DNA of 64,000 bases from Bedellia somnulentella (lineage: Eukaryota; Arthropoda; Insecta; Lepidoptera; Bedelliidae). The number at the start of each line of letters is the position of its first letter. Within the stretch, counting starts at the first letter, position 1. The notes under the pieces are model-generated. The model saw only the letters and a list, made by a program, of their open reading frames with translations, was not told the DNA's origin and did no database searches. A program made the position numbers and the translations under genes. The stretch covers positions 6,448,001-6,512,000 of the forward strand of contig OY755171.1 in NCBI GenBank assembly GCA_963576735.1, in the 5' to 3' direction. Shown in pieces: positions 35,743 to 47,605 of the stretch.

Positions 35743-35812
35743 TAATTATGACAGTATTTTTTTGGTTTTACATATACACACATGAACTTTAAATAATTAT
35801 ATGTTTTTCGCA

Positions 35813-35930
35813 AATATGATGGATGTAAACGAAGCTAGAGAAGTTTGTCAGGATCGTGCGAAGTGGCGATCAATAGTCTCTGCCTACCCCAATGGGAACT
35901 AATGGCGTGAGTATATGTATGTATGTATGA
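35813..35930 (+). mobile_element. LINE-C 3' end with pol C-terminus
   Basis: Reads M-D-V-N-E-A-R-E-V-C-Q-D-R-A-K-W-R-S-I-V then S-A-Y-P-N-G-N and TAA (M at 35818). It continues GGCGTGAGTATATGTATG with a TATG tail. This is the cleanest LINE-C tail in the window and is almost identical in its last 20 bases to SINE-A. Confidence 0.85.
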
Positions 35931-36119
35931 AATATTTATGGTTTAAATGTAATTTATATTATATCTTTTAAATATATTTAAAATGTGATTTTTAATACGA
36001 AAGTACTCTACCAACAAGTTTTTCAAAGGCAGGTGAGACCTGATCTGTGCGCGTTGCTGTTAAATATTTTAGAAATTATATTTATTTGTGTTGCATATTG
36101 TGAAATATATTCTTATATT

Positions 36120-36391
36120 ACTTACATACTCACGGCCCATAAATCCAAAAAGAATTAGCCAGAACTTCAGAGCTAGAAACTCCTCAGCCACATAGTTGAT
36201 AAGGATCCTCTGACACACAGGAACTTAGAGGGAAAAGATGGTAGGAAAAAGTATCGTTACAATCGTTGGTGTTGGGTCTCCAATCACATCGTCCATATAC
36301 CACTTAGAAAAACCCCATACTCTCAGTCGCCTCTTACGACACTTGTCGGTAGAAAGGGGTAGTGACATTCTAAGCCGGCACTACACGGCAT
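36120..36391 (-). mobile_element. SINE-A copy with small internal insertion
   Basis: Minus-strand copy of the GACACTTGTCGGTAGAAAGG type, 20-25 bp longer than usual because of extra bases after TCCTCAGCCAC (36190-36225). Confidence 0.8.
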
Positions 36392-37565
36392 TCTATCTGT
36401 AATTGAAAATTAGGGAAGTAGATTTGATCATATTGATATTGCTTAATTAAAACACTCTCAAAATATTGTTGTTAAAAAAACATGCAATTATAATTGTGCG
36501 GTCCAATTTGAGATCAGTTTACGATCGTATTGTTTCATAAACAAAAAATCAAAACAAGCGAAGAATAAACTTTACCCTTGACCCAATTATGAAGCAAATA
36601 TTTCTGTTGTATCTTCACATATAGGCAACATTTTTGTATGATACAACTTATAATATCTAATATTTTGGATGAATCATTTCAGTCATTTTGTCAGTCACAT
36701 CACCTAAATTTTACATATACCATTATTTTGTTTCCGTAAAATATACCTACTGTCATCATCGTATGTATGATGGCGTCGTATACGTCCTTGATTTCAAAGA
36801 TAATCTCAATGGCTTGGCAACTGAATGAAACGGTGCGAGTGTGATCCAACCAGTTATCCTAGACTTGCCACGAACAGACGGAATAATGAGCTGCAATTTG
36901 GCTCAAAAACGGATGTACTGTCGCATACTACCCAACAATTAATACAAAAGGAATTAATGAGTGAGCCGGCATGCCCCTTATAGACAAATAAAACCGTTCG
37001 CGAACTTCACAGGTGTGCAAAATAAGCTTCCGTCGCATCTAGTTCATCTCGTTTCATATCGAAACGGTAACAAGTTTCAACAATTAATATCACCAACGGA
37101 AATATCCACCCCTAATCGCTAACATCCTTAAAAATACAATTGCCATGCAATATGAGTTCATCAAACTACATGTTCTAGTAACTGCATAGTATCCTATTGC
37201 GTTCACTTGTCTTTGGTTAATAATTTGGAGTTTTATAACTTTGCGATGTACTGCTGTTATAACTTCTTTTTTTGCAAAAGGTAACATGAGCTTGAGCACG
37301 TGTTAAAAAAGGTTATTTCACAATGTATACGTAGAATTGTTGATCGCTTATATTCTTGCCCTTTGTAGAATTGTTTTTTTTTTGCGGATTCTGTTTAATT
37401 TTAATTTTATTCAAAATGTTCTACAAAACTTTGCCCCCCGCTATTGACAAGAGCGCTATTGTCAATTTAACACGGAGTTAAAAATCTAGTATGTTAATGA
37501 AATTAAAGAAACATTTGAATAGTTTGTATTGATTGATTGATACCCATTAACATTTAACATACAAA
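36392..37565. other. Non-coding stretch
   Basis: No gene supported. A GC-richer patch at 36820-37030 has no long open frame. A T run of about 10 lies at 37375-37385. Confidence 0.4.
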
Positions 37566-37935
37566 TGTACTATAAATCCCAAGAACTCCACCAGAGCTTT
37601 GAAGTTTAGTAGAGAATAGATTATTAAGTAAAGAATGTTTAGTTTCGGCGATAGGCCTGCCCCCTATCACGTGAGTACACTGTCCGTGCAAAACGTGGGT
37701 ACTCTGAAAACCAGGTGACAAAGTCACGTGATGTTCAGAAGTATTAGTACCTCTGCCAACCCCTTCCTTCGGGGATATTCGGTGTGAACGTTTATGTTAT
37801 GTTATATGTTTTAATGTTTAGTGATGGGATGGGTACCCATGGGTCAATTGAATAATCCGAAAAACTAAATTCGCCTCAAGCAATACCCACGACAAGATTG
37901 GCTACTGCTATTTTAAGCTGATACTACTCAGTCAA
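37566..37935 (-). mobile_element. SINE-A copy split by a SINE-B
   Basis: Minus-strand SINE-A halves at 37566-37642 (ATAAATCCCAAGAACTCC, then CCAGAGCTTTG) and 37822-37935 (GTGATGGG-type block to TACTGCTATTTTAAGC). They are separated by an inserted SINE-B. Confidence 0.75.
37643..37812 (+). mobile_element. SINE-B copy (type 2), 5' truncated, nested, with TSD
   Basis: Begins at TTTCGGCGATAGGCCTG, so head and half the body are missing. It keeps the type-2 hairpin, CCTTCCTTCGGGGATATTCG (with an extra CCTT) and a TTATG tail. A 9-bp target-site duplication, AATGTTTAG, lies at 37634-37642 and 37813-37821. Confidence 0.92.
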
Positions 37936-39791
37936 CCTACTAAATCTTTGTAATAGAGTTATAAAACTGAAATAACTGTTTTTTTATTACAACTTTATAT
38001 TATGAAAAGTAATACTAATATGTATTTACTATACAACAATTATTATTCAGATGTATGGTGCAGTAATTGACAAAAGTGTATTTTGTTCGTATACCTCATT
38101 TTTACTGAAAATATCTTGAGAGCATTTGCAAGATCATAAAAAGCAGACCTTGAACGTAAGTGTAGTATTGCTGTCAATAAGCGTGTGACCCAAATCGGTA
38201 GGCAGTGGCGACGGCTCGCAAGAGCACGCGACGTAATGCTATTTTTGAATATCCAACAAGTTCAAGAGCTTCATCTCAACTACTCAAGTGGTCGTTTGCA
38301 GAAGCCATGTTTATGGGAATTTTAAACATGAACGTAAAAGAGTCAGATAATTGCCCTACAAGGATTGTTTTATCTTTTTAACATCACGAAACCAACTATT
38401 AGAGAACAAGCAATCCAGAAATCAATTACTACTCTAGTAAATATCATCAATTTTTAAAGCATTGTCATAAAAGTTAAGTGGATGCAGAAGTGAAGTATGA
38501 TCAAGAAAGACAATATGATCGCAGAGAGAAATATTATTAGCTGGCGGGGTTCCTTTAAACATATCCATTTTAATTAATCAGTAGCAGGGTATCGCTATAA
38601 ATTGTCAAACCGTAATAAAAATTTTAATGGCCTCTAATGAATTGGGAATCATCTAACAGGTAGCCCTTAGAAAGTATCTTTACCATCTCGGCCGGCATTT
38701 TTGATTATAAACATATTGTCGTCAGCTCTTTCCTACCGCAGCTCTAGCCATTTGACGGGGGATGTCTCGTAAAATATTGAATTTAATTGTGTGACCCAAG
38801 TTTGGCCGCTAACATTCGAATTCTTAACGGAAGAATTTCAATATCCAAAATTTCGTACGTATTTGTGCACCTAATTTAAATTCCTTCTTTTTTATTTCAC
38901 TTGATTCCGTTGTTCGTCTGCATTCTCTTAAATTTAAATTAATGTGTTCAAGACAAGTGTGCGTTATTTCGATTTAAAATAACAATTTACCACGCAGTTC
39001 GATTAAGTAAATTGTTAATTACTGTAATATTCTTCACACAATGCGGCTCGAGTAGAACCTGCAGTACATAACCATAGCTTTTCTCGCGGCAATTTGTATC
39101 TGTTACCATTACGATAGCAGTTACCCTTACGGTTGCTAGCAATTATTGGCCCATTTGTAAATAGTTACATAGTACTGAATTCAAAGCATCGCCATTTGCT
39201 ACGGCAAGTCGAAATTTTTATTGCATTCTTTATATATTGGCATTTTAAACGAGAGCGATGTAATTTATGCACCGATCAATTATGAGAAATGGTAACCTTT
39301 ACATGTTCGGCTTTACCCGATGATATTATTAATGGCTTGCATTGATTGCTGTATTTTAACACACCCGTTAATTTAAACGGTGACATATTTTTTATTTATA
39401 ATTAGCTTTAAAGGTCTGACAAAATCTAACCAGATTGATGTCATTGAACCTTCAACCAGGCGTATGAAACTTGTCGAAGAGAGGAGGATTAGCTCTATGT
39501 CCATTCAATCAACACCCTATTTTCATTGAATTCTTAAACTGACGTTTATTCTTTGTAAGTACAATTATGTAATCAAAACTTGTATGTATACATATTAAAC
39601 GCTTCGTCATATAATTATTTAAAATAAAAACACATCAATTACAATTCAAATTTGTGAGTTTCATATGTTGAATATTTCAATACGATTTAATATCCTTAAA
39701 AATAACTGCTTTTCATAATATAACATTGCCTAACAATGCATATATGGGAGCTTGTTATTGGCCTATTTCTGTTTATGTAATAATCTCATAT
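37936..39791. other. Non-coding stretch
   Basis: No gene or repeat copy recognised in about 1.85 kb. The patch 38160-38300 is slightly GC-richer, without a coding pattern. Confidence 0.45.
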
Positions 39792-39802
39792 TGTAAATTT
39801 AG

Positions 39803-40045
39803 TGCCGTGTAGTGCCGGCTTAGAATGTCGCTACCCCTTTCTACCCACGGGTGTCGTAAGAGGCGACTAAGGGTATTGGGGCTTTTTATTGGATTTTTGG
39901 GCGATGCGGTTGGAGACCCATCACCAAAAACCTTTATTTTTACCATCCTTTCCCCACTCAACTTCCAAAAGTGGCTGAAGAATTTATAATTCCTTAGCTC
40001 TGGCTACCCCTTCTAGGGAAATATAGCCGTGAGTATATGTATGTA
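39803..40045 (+). mobile_element. SINE-A copy, full length with TSD
   Basis: Starts TGCCGTGTAGTGCCGGC and ends GCCGTGAGTATATGTATG. An 11-bp target-site duplication, TGTAAATTTAG, lies at 39792-39802 and 40046-40056 and fixes both ends of the family. This is the best single piece of evidence that SINE-A moves by retroposition. Confidence 0.93.
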
Positions 40046-40164
40046 TGTAAATTTAGCTGTGAGCCCCCCAAAGCAAATAAAATAAATAAAACAATCTCAT
40101 TTGAAGAAAAAGGTTTGTGCTGTTTTAAAACCAGCACTAATCAGTAAGTTTTTTTTTTACAAAT

Positions 40165-40387
40165 GAGCGTGTAGTGCCGGAGCATAGGGAGCTTTAGAAT
40201 GTCAGTACCCCTTTCTACCCATGGGTGTCGTAAGTGGTGACACTTTTAAAGTGAGACCTATCACCAACGATACTTTGTTACTACCATCTTCTCCCCTATC
40301 ATGTTTCAAATGTAGCTGAAGAGTTTCTGACTCTGAAGCTCTGGCTATCCCTTTTTGGGATTTATGACCGTGAGTAAATGGATATAT
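40165..40387 (+). mobile_element. SINE-A copy, partly deleted
   Basis: Plus-strand copy with an internal deletion between GTAAGTGGTGACAC and AAAGTGAGACC. The 5' end has a small insertion (CATAGGGAGC). Ends GACCGTGAGTAAATGG. Confidence 0.8.
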
Positions 40388-40398
40388 GAGATATAATA

Positions 40399-40661
40399 CA
40401 TACATACATACATATACTCACGGCTATACATCCCATGAAGGGGTAGCCAGAGCTAAAGAATTAGAAATTCCTCAGCCACTTTTGGAAATTTGAGTGGGGA
40501 AAAGATAGTAAAAATAAAGGTTGTTGGTGATGGGTCTCCAACCGCATCGCCCAAAAATCCCTTAATAGCCCCATACCGTTAGTCGCCTCTTAAGTACATC
40601 CACCGGAAGAAATGGGGTAGTGCTATTCTAAACCGACACTACACGGCAATATACGTCAGCG
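40399..40661 (-). mobile_element. SINE-A copy, full length with TSD
   Basis: Minus-strand copy inserted next to the previous one, tail to tail. An 11-bp target-site duplication, GAGATATAATA, lies at 40388-40398 and 40662-40672. It has about 11 extra bases at its 5' end compared with the 39803 copy. Confidence 0.92.
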
Positions 40662-40672
40662 GAGATATAATA

Positions 40673-43600
40673 GCGCTGAATTAATCAATAACCCCATCAT
40701 TACTTGTTCACATTGATTACCTTCATGCTATTTGCAGCTTGTTTCACAAAACCATATTTCGAACATTTCAATTAAAGTTCATTATCCTCCCATAAAACAT
40801 ATTCATTTACATCAACAAGTACACCGATCACTTGAAGTACAATAAAGTCTGAAGGTACTTGGTTCATTTGCATCGTCGGATATTTCTTTAGGTTCAGTTC
40901 AGTAGTTGTATCAAAAAACGATGCTCTTCAGTCTCCGTCGGTGGTCTGCTACGGAGCTGTCACTTACTGTTCCGTCACTCGGCGATGAGTTCGTCATTAT
41001 GCAACTCTGAGTGTTGGAAAGTACATTAATGAGCTCTATGCTTATTTATTGAATTTAAATAGAATATTTAAATATCAAATAATATTTCTTTAGGTCTACA
41101 TAATTTCATCAAATCGAATGTTCGTTGAGTAATGGCATGATCATATCTTAAACCAATAAACAATGACAAAAAATAAATTTAGGTACCAATACATGATTTT
41201 AATTTATTTGATGTTAATATGTAACGTTCAATGTAAATTAACTTGTGGTTACTATACTAATAATGCAATAATTGCTATCGAGCACCTTGATTGTGCGGAT
41301 GAAATGGGTGAGAGCTTTTCTTAGACTATACTAAACAGCTAGTTCTTTTTCAAAAACCTTAAGATTTTAATTGTTATGTGACATAAAAACAAAACGAAAA
41401 TTCTAAAAATGCTTAGAAATTAACAATCTTTGCAAAAACTAATTGATGTTCAAACTTTATTGAAATAGTCCAAACACAAAAACACTTAGTTTAAATATGA
41501 ATTTTATTAAAACGAATAAAAAAAGGAATAAAATAATCATGTCACTCAATATTTGGCCCCGGTTTCCCATCATTACTAAAAGTAAATTTCTTCCTGCGTA
41601 TAATTCGGTAAATAGATATTGAGTCTAAGGTTTCTGATTGGAAAACAAATCCGTTCTATTTGACTGCTCACTGCGGTTAAGACAAAAGTAACCTCCTGAA
41701 CTTCAAATCAAAGAAAATATTGTATTATACTTGCGACTATATTTGATTCGTTTATTGCAACAAAGCGATCATTGAACTTTTGTAAATGTGCGTCCCATAA
41801 CACATCAACACTTAGAAAACGCTCTCAAAACCCAGAAAACCATAATTAATGATACCAAACCACAAAATTTTTCAGGTATCAAATAATCGAGTCAATACAG
41901 AATAACTTATAATTTCCTCCTTCACGCTTATTAAAACGCAATATTGAAATTTCGCCAAACCTCTATATCCATTCGTGAATTTGATTGCTTTTGGGGTACT
42001 TAGAGGAACATTAAGCGCTAAACACCATAAAGTATTCATTATAATCCTCACAGCATCTGTATTCGCTGTTTCATAATACAAGTCCCGATTACTGCGTTCC
42101 GATCAAGCGTTGACTTAATCATAGTGCACTCGTTCTTCGCGATAATTTTATAGTCCAGTGATATTTCCTTATTATTCTTCGAAATAAATAAATATTCAAT
42201 ATAAATCTTCACTATCATCTTGATAAACCACTTTTGTATCACCAAAGAATTAAATCACATTAATCAGAGGTTAACGAGCCGATAAATTGATCACTTAAGA
42301 TTAAACTATTCACAAACAAGGGAGATTACAAATTTATCTCTTCTAGAGTAATTTGTTAACGGTTACTCTAAAAAGGTAGCCACTCATCGGCGATGTTCTA
42401 GACGCACATTTCAATTTATATATGTCATTTTAGCCTTTGAATCTGATAACGAAGCTATAGTTGACAAACTGTTAAGATAACTTACAGGATATACTTATAT
42501 AGAACCAGTTTCATTTATCGTTTTCTCTTTAAACATTGATAAGGCGCTATTGACGGCTTGGATAAAGTTTATTGTGGGCTCTCCAGATTTCGTTACTAAT
42601 TTAAAGTTCTTGTTTGTAGAACGGTTACCAACTCGTAAAAAGATAAATCTGTTAAAATTAAACACGACTAAGTTCTGCAGTCTAAATTTACGGTGGGAAC
42701 GTTAATACTAATAAAACAAAAATAAACGTGGGAATTGGCGTAAAAGTTTCGGATGATATTGTAGTATGACTTATGTATATTGTGATAGGTTTTTGTCAAA
42801 AAATATAATATATTATTGGCACATAAACTAAAGTAAACACCTATCGAATGGAGAATAAGATCAAAAGCGGTAGGAAATACTAATCGCTTAAAGAAAAAAA
42901 TAGAACATTACTAAATAATTGATTAGGGGGCGCAGTTCTTCACGTACTATTTAAGGCCTATTATCTAAAGTCCGATAAAGCTGTTTATATTATTTTATAT
43001 CATAATAATCATCCTGCATAAAAAAAACTAACTATAAAATATTTTAAGTGTCTAAAGTTGAGAGAACCCAAACTAAATGTATTCATGTAATTAAAAATTT
43101 TAGCCAACATTAATCCAAACAATGTCACATGGACAACAAACTACACATGCATACATGTACACGTTCTAAAATGATAGAAGTAACGTCATATAGCTTGTGC
43201 AGAAGATAATGAATTTAGACTAAAATAGTAAAATCTTATGCATCAAGGAAGAGATTATGAAAGTAGCGACCACCAGCGAGCAAAGGCGTAGATCGCTGGA
43301 AGCTGCAACGGTAATTAGGGGTAGACTAAAGCGGGTAGCTGCATAGATCCGGTGCGATATAGCTGGAAGAGCGCACGCATACACTTTGCAAGCCAAACTG
43401 TCGGAGAACTGTATGCTATCATGCGATGCCACCTGGAAACAGGCTTGAAACTGTTCTATCCTTAAAAAAAATCCTTCATACGCCCTGATCAATTATTAAT
43501 CGACAATTTATCAGCTACCTCTCGCAGTGGAAAGGATAAAGTCCAAGTAATAACTGAAAAAGTCCTGATTAACTGTTTAAAACGGCATAATGTCATTAGT

Positions 43601-44384
43601 ATAAAAGCTTAAAAATAAAGTATTTACTCACGTAAGTTGTTCCTATTATAATTCACAAGTTATACTCGTAAATAGCGAGTTGGGACAATCTTAGAAATCT
43701 TACATCCTTTTCCAAACATCAACTATGTTTCATATAAGTGTCTGAGAAAAAAATTATTCTGAAATATCGCTCTACCTCTTTTTTGGGATTAAAATAGTTA
43801 AGTAAACTTTTTATATATTTTTATTTAAAAAAGAAAGCATTTCATTTGCAACAACATATTTTTTACAAAATAATATCAAAATACAAATGATAATACATAT
43901 GATACATACATTGGACACTGGTTATGATGATAAAAATGGCAAGCACTTCCGCGTTATGCTAAATCAACATCTCGCGCCATGCCTAACTTCTGTTACAGCG
44001 CTGATTTTCAATTGCAGTCTGTATATCATAGTAAATGTTATTATAGGTAAAATGAAGTCATTCATTTCAAAGAAACAACAATAAAACAAAATGACAATAA
44101 TCCGGAGCTACTATCTAAAAAGTTGTCTTAATTAATGTCTCGTGTCCAATGGGAATAGCTTATTCGTTAACCCTAACGGGTGGTAGACCATAGAAAATGA
44201 GGTGTAGAGAGTGGCAGTAGCTGAGCTAATGGGCTTCAGTCCCATAGCGAATGAAACAATCAGTGCCGACTAGCGGTGGTCGAAACAGGCTCGTGACTGG
44301 AACATTTCTAATGAGAAACATTGTTGAGCTTTGAATCGCTAGAATTAGTAGCATCATTCAGATAATCAAGGATATCTCAGTTAT
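40673..44384. other. Long non-coding stretch
   Basis: About 3.7 kb without a supported gene or repeat copy. Minus-strand open frames at 41872-42245 and 43220-43492 lack family signatures. The patches 40900-41010 and 43250-43450 are GC-richer than their surroundings and could be regulatory or decayed coding DNA. Confidence 0.4.
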
Positions 44385-44395
44385 TATAAATACAA

Positions 44396-44780
44396 CATAA
44401 ACATAACATAACATAAACGTTCACGCCGAATATCCCCGAAAGGGTTGGCAGAGACTAATACTTCTGAACAACACGTGACTTTGTCACCTGGTGTTCAGAG
44501 TACCCACGTTTTGCATGGACAGTGTACTCACGTGATAGGGGGCAGGCCTATCGCCGTTTTGTACGAATACACTGTCACATGACTAAGTACAACTCAGTCA
44601 TGTGGGTTTCCTCACGATGTTTTCCCTCACCGTTAACAACCATGATAAATTAACCACACATATGTCTTTAGAAAAGACAAATTGGTGTAGGCCCGACCCA
44701 GGATTTGAACACTAGTCGTTTGCACGATAACCGAGTGTTCTACCCACTGGGCTATCACGGTTGCCCCATATAAACATTAA
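44396..44780 (-). mobile_element. SINE-B copy (type 2), full length with TSD
   Basis: Minus-strand copy with head GATAGCCCAGTGGGTAGAAC and B-box-like GTTCAAATCC, the type-2 hairpin near 44470-44505, and an AACAT tail on the left. An 11-bp target-site duplication, TATAAATACAA, lies at 44385-44395 and 44781-44791. Confidence 0.92.
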
Positions 44781-44795
44781 TATAAATACAAACAT

Positions 44796-44803
44796 TATAT
44801 ATA

Positions 44804-44836
<33 letters not shown>
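44796..44836. repeat. (TA)n microsatellite
   Basis: About 40 bases of TA repeats with one interruption, next to the SINE-B target site. Confidence 0.9.
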
Positions 44837-44839
<3 letters not shown>

Positions 44840-44977
44840 GGGCCTATTCACATTATGCTTAAGAATATGATAACTAAAGTTTTGGCATTCATACGTCGTT
44901 CAATAATTCCACAAATAGTGATAGCTCAGTTGGAAAATTCACTGCCATTCAGGCGGAGAAATTTTGATTTAAATCTA

Positions 44978-45212
44978 TTTCGTCCCGCGGGTATCTTAAG
45001 AGGGGCTAAGGTTATGGGGCTTTGTAAGTTAGTATTGGACGTTGCGGTTGGAGGGCTCCAATATCACCTCATTTACAATCAACCTTCAACCTTCATTTAC
45101 AATCTTTTCCCCACTTAACTTCCAAAATTGGCTGATTAGTTTTTAATTCCGAAGCTCTGGCTACCCCTTTCTGGGATTTTTAGTCATGAGTATGTGTATG
45201 TATGTATATTAT
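44978..45212 (+). mobile_element. SINE-A copy with internal duplication
   Basis: Plus-strand copy. The central CATTTACAATC block occurs twice (about 45067-45105), lengthening the element. Ends CTCTGGCTACCCCTTTCTGG and a TATG tail. Confidence 0.78.
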
Positions 45213-46919
45213 CTAGATTTAACAACAGAATATTTTAACAATGTTTTTTCTGTTTTAATTTCACTTAACGATGTGTTTGTATTTATCTATTGAATGTAAC
45301 AGAAGCTAAACAGTTTACAAATAATATCTTCACCCATCATACCATGGAAAAAAAACGTTGGCATTACGTGTTTAGTATGGCCTTTACGATTTCACCAAAT
45401 ATTTGTCTATTAATAATATGGATGGGATCATCATTTTATCTAATTAAGCATTCCTTAGCATATTTTAGGGTCTATAAATCTTGTTGAATACACGTAAAGT
45501 CTGAAAGTGTTCCGGTGGTCTGTTTTATTATCCCCTATATTCGTCTAATGACTATGACGAATCGACAACGATCACCGCTGGCGCAACCATTACTTTAATG
45601 GCTTTACTACTGGATAACAACAAAATATTTCAAATTAAAACTTGAAGATGGAATCTTCTATTACGTAATGGCTTACCTCAGGGCTGCAGTCGGCTGCTAT
45701 TTCATGGAAGACATTTGCCAACTAGCTGATGATGAATATCGTTTGCATGATCTATTGATAATTATTACTACATTTTCATGCATATAATATTTCATTGAAA
45801 TGTTAAACAATAAGGGGAACCAAGATTAAACAGTGTTATATTCAATATCTGGCCTATTAATCCTCTTTTTTAAAATCTATACGAATTTAATCTCACAGAC
45901 TTGTAAGCAACATGAAGCATTAATATCTGCGAATTTCAAAGAAGATAATAAAAGTAAAAATTAAGCCTCAATGAAACTTTAATATAAATGTAGTTCAGCC
46001 ATACCATATTACTTAATTTATTTTAGCAAAAAAAGAAACATAAGTATGTTCTCACTAAATGCTAAGACTTTAATTAAAACTATCGATTTGTAAGTCGAAG
46101 GTGACTATAAATAAATACACAGGTATCCGGTCACTACTGTTCGATATGTATAATTTCGTGATCATATACCATAGTAAATGATGTGAGTTTTAATTACGCC
46201 ATTATTTTTAATTCACTCTGCACTACCAGAATAATTTCTCACAAAAGCTGCCCCTTGAACGCATGCGCGCTACGATTAATTCCAACCAATCAGAGTCTGA
46301 TTACACGCATTAAGCTCTCACCACTTTAACTCTACAGCTTCTTAAACCTTAACTCGGACAACATAGGGATTATTTCAAGGGATTTGATTAATCCTGTTGG
46401 GTTATTCTAAGATCAGAAGCAAGTTACTTTGATGATACATTTCACGCGATGTCGCTGCTACATTGGAATGACATAAGATTACTAGGACGAAAGCTCTAAA
46501 GAAGTCTTTAGACCAATTTTTGTACCAAACTGTAATGTCTAGACAAGAGAAATTACGCTATACTTAAATCATAACACTTGTTCTTCATAACTGAGTATGA
46601 TTGTATACAATATTAAGGAGCTAATTTTTAACTTGATATAGAAACTAGATCAGATTCAGTAAGTGCAATAGCTGCGGTTTATCATAAGCAAATTTAGGGT
46701 ACTTAAAAACTAATAACCAATGAAAGTAAAGAGAACTAGTAAGCCATCAATCTGTAATTTTTATATTTCTATACATTTGGGTTCTCTCACTGTAAAAAAT
46801 GAAAGGTAAAATAATTGTATACGAATTATTAATATGTTTATTAAGCTCAGCTTAATAATTGCGAAGACCTGTTTTAATTTCGAAGCCCTCTATGAGTATC
46901 ACAATTATTTCAACTTTAA
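45213..46919. other. Non-coding stretch
   Basis: No gene or repeat copy recognised. Confidence 0.45.
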
Positions 46920-47019
46920 TAACGGCCATAAGCCCTGCTTCCTATCACATGAGCATAAGTATTGCTGTCCAAGCAATCTGTAGGTACTCTAAAACATAAA
47001 CATAACATAACATAACATT
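46920..47019. mobile_element. SINE-B fragment fused to an inverted tail
   Basis: A plus-oriented piece of SINE-B body (CCTATCACATGAGCATAAG to GTAGGTACTCT) is followed directly by an AACAT repeat, which is the tail in minus orientation. The parts therefore face opposite ways. Confidence 0.6.
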
Positions 47020-47176
47020 GAGCGTTGAGTTTGTAAATTTTTATGATAAGGAATATTTTTTGATGACATTTTACCCCTAAAAATTCTTCACGTAATTGCA
47101 AACGTACCTTTTACGATTATCAAACCATTTGTAACATTAAACGAACCGTATATGACATGTATAAGGTTCGCTTACA

Positions 47177-47605
47177 ATATACTCACGGCTATAAATCCCA
47201 AAAACGATTCGCCAACGTTACAGAGCTAAAAATTTCTCAGCAAAATTTAGAAGTTGGAAGGAGGAGAAGTCTCTAAGCGTTTCGTCCAAAAACCACTCAG
47301 AAAAGCCTCATATCCTTAGGGCCAGTTTTTTGATCCGTGGTTAACTCAACCATTTGTTAAATATCGTAACTATTAGTTAGATATCAGCAAAATGCATTTT
47401 TTGACCCGTGGTTAGAGTAACTAATGGTCAAATATCGAACCAAAATGGATTTACGATTTGACTACTGGTTAGTCATTTAACTATAGTCAATGTAACAAAT
47501 GGTTATATTTTTAACTCCGGATCAAAAAACTGGCCCTTAGTCGCCTCTTACGACGCCCGTGGGTATAAAGGCGTAGTGACATTCTAAGCCGGCACTGCTC
47601 GGCAA
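47177..47605 (-). mobile_element. SINE-A copy split by MITE-P
   Basis: Minus-strand SINE-A (ATACTCACGGCTATAAATCC at the left, GCCGGCACTGCTCGGCAA at the right) interrupted inside its CCTTAGTCGCCTC block by a 218-bp inverted-repeat element. Confidence 0.88.
47319..47536. mobile_element. MITE-P, Harbinger-like, nested with TTA duplication
   Basis: 218 bp with a perfect 19-bp terminal inverted repeat, GGGCCAGTTTTTTGATCCG, at both ends. The trinucleotide TTA is duplicated on each side (47316-47318 and 47537-47539); uninterrupted SINE-A copies have a single TTA there. TIRs of this type with a 3-bp TTA/TWA duplication are typical of PIF/Harbinger elements. Inside, the segment after the left TIR is repeated (TTTTTTGACCCGTGGTTAG from about 47397). 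Confidence 0.93.

Noticed and set aside
43220..43492. 90-codon minus-strand frame in a GC-richer patch
   Set aside because: No family recognised and no supporting gene structure; kept only as a note in the interval description.
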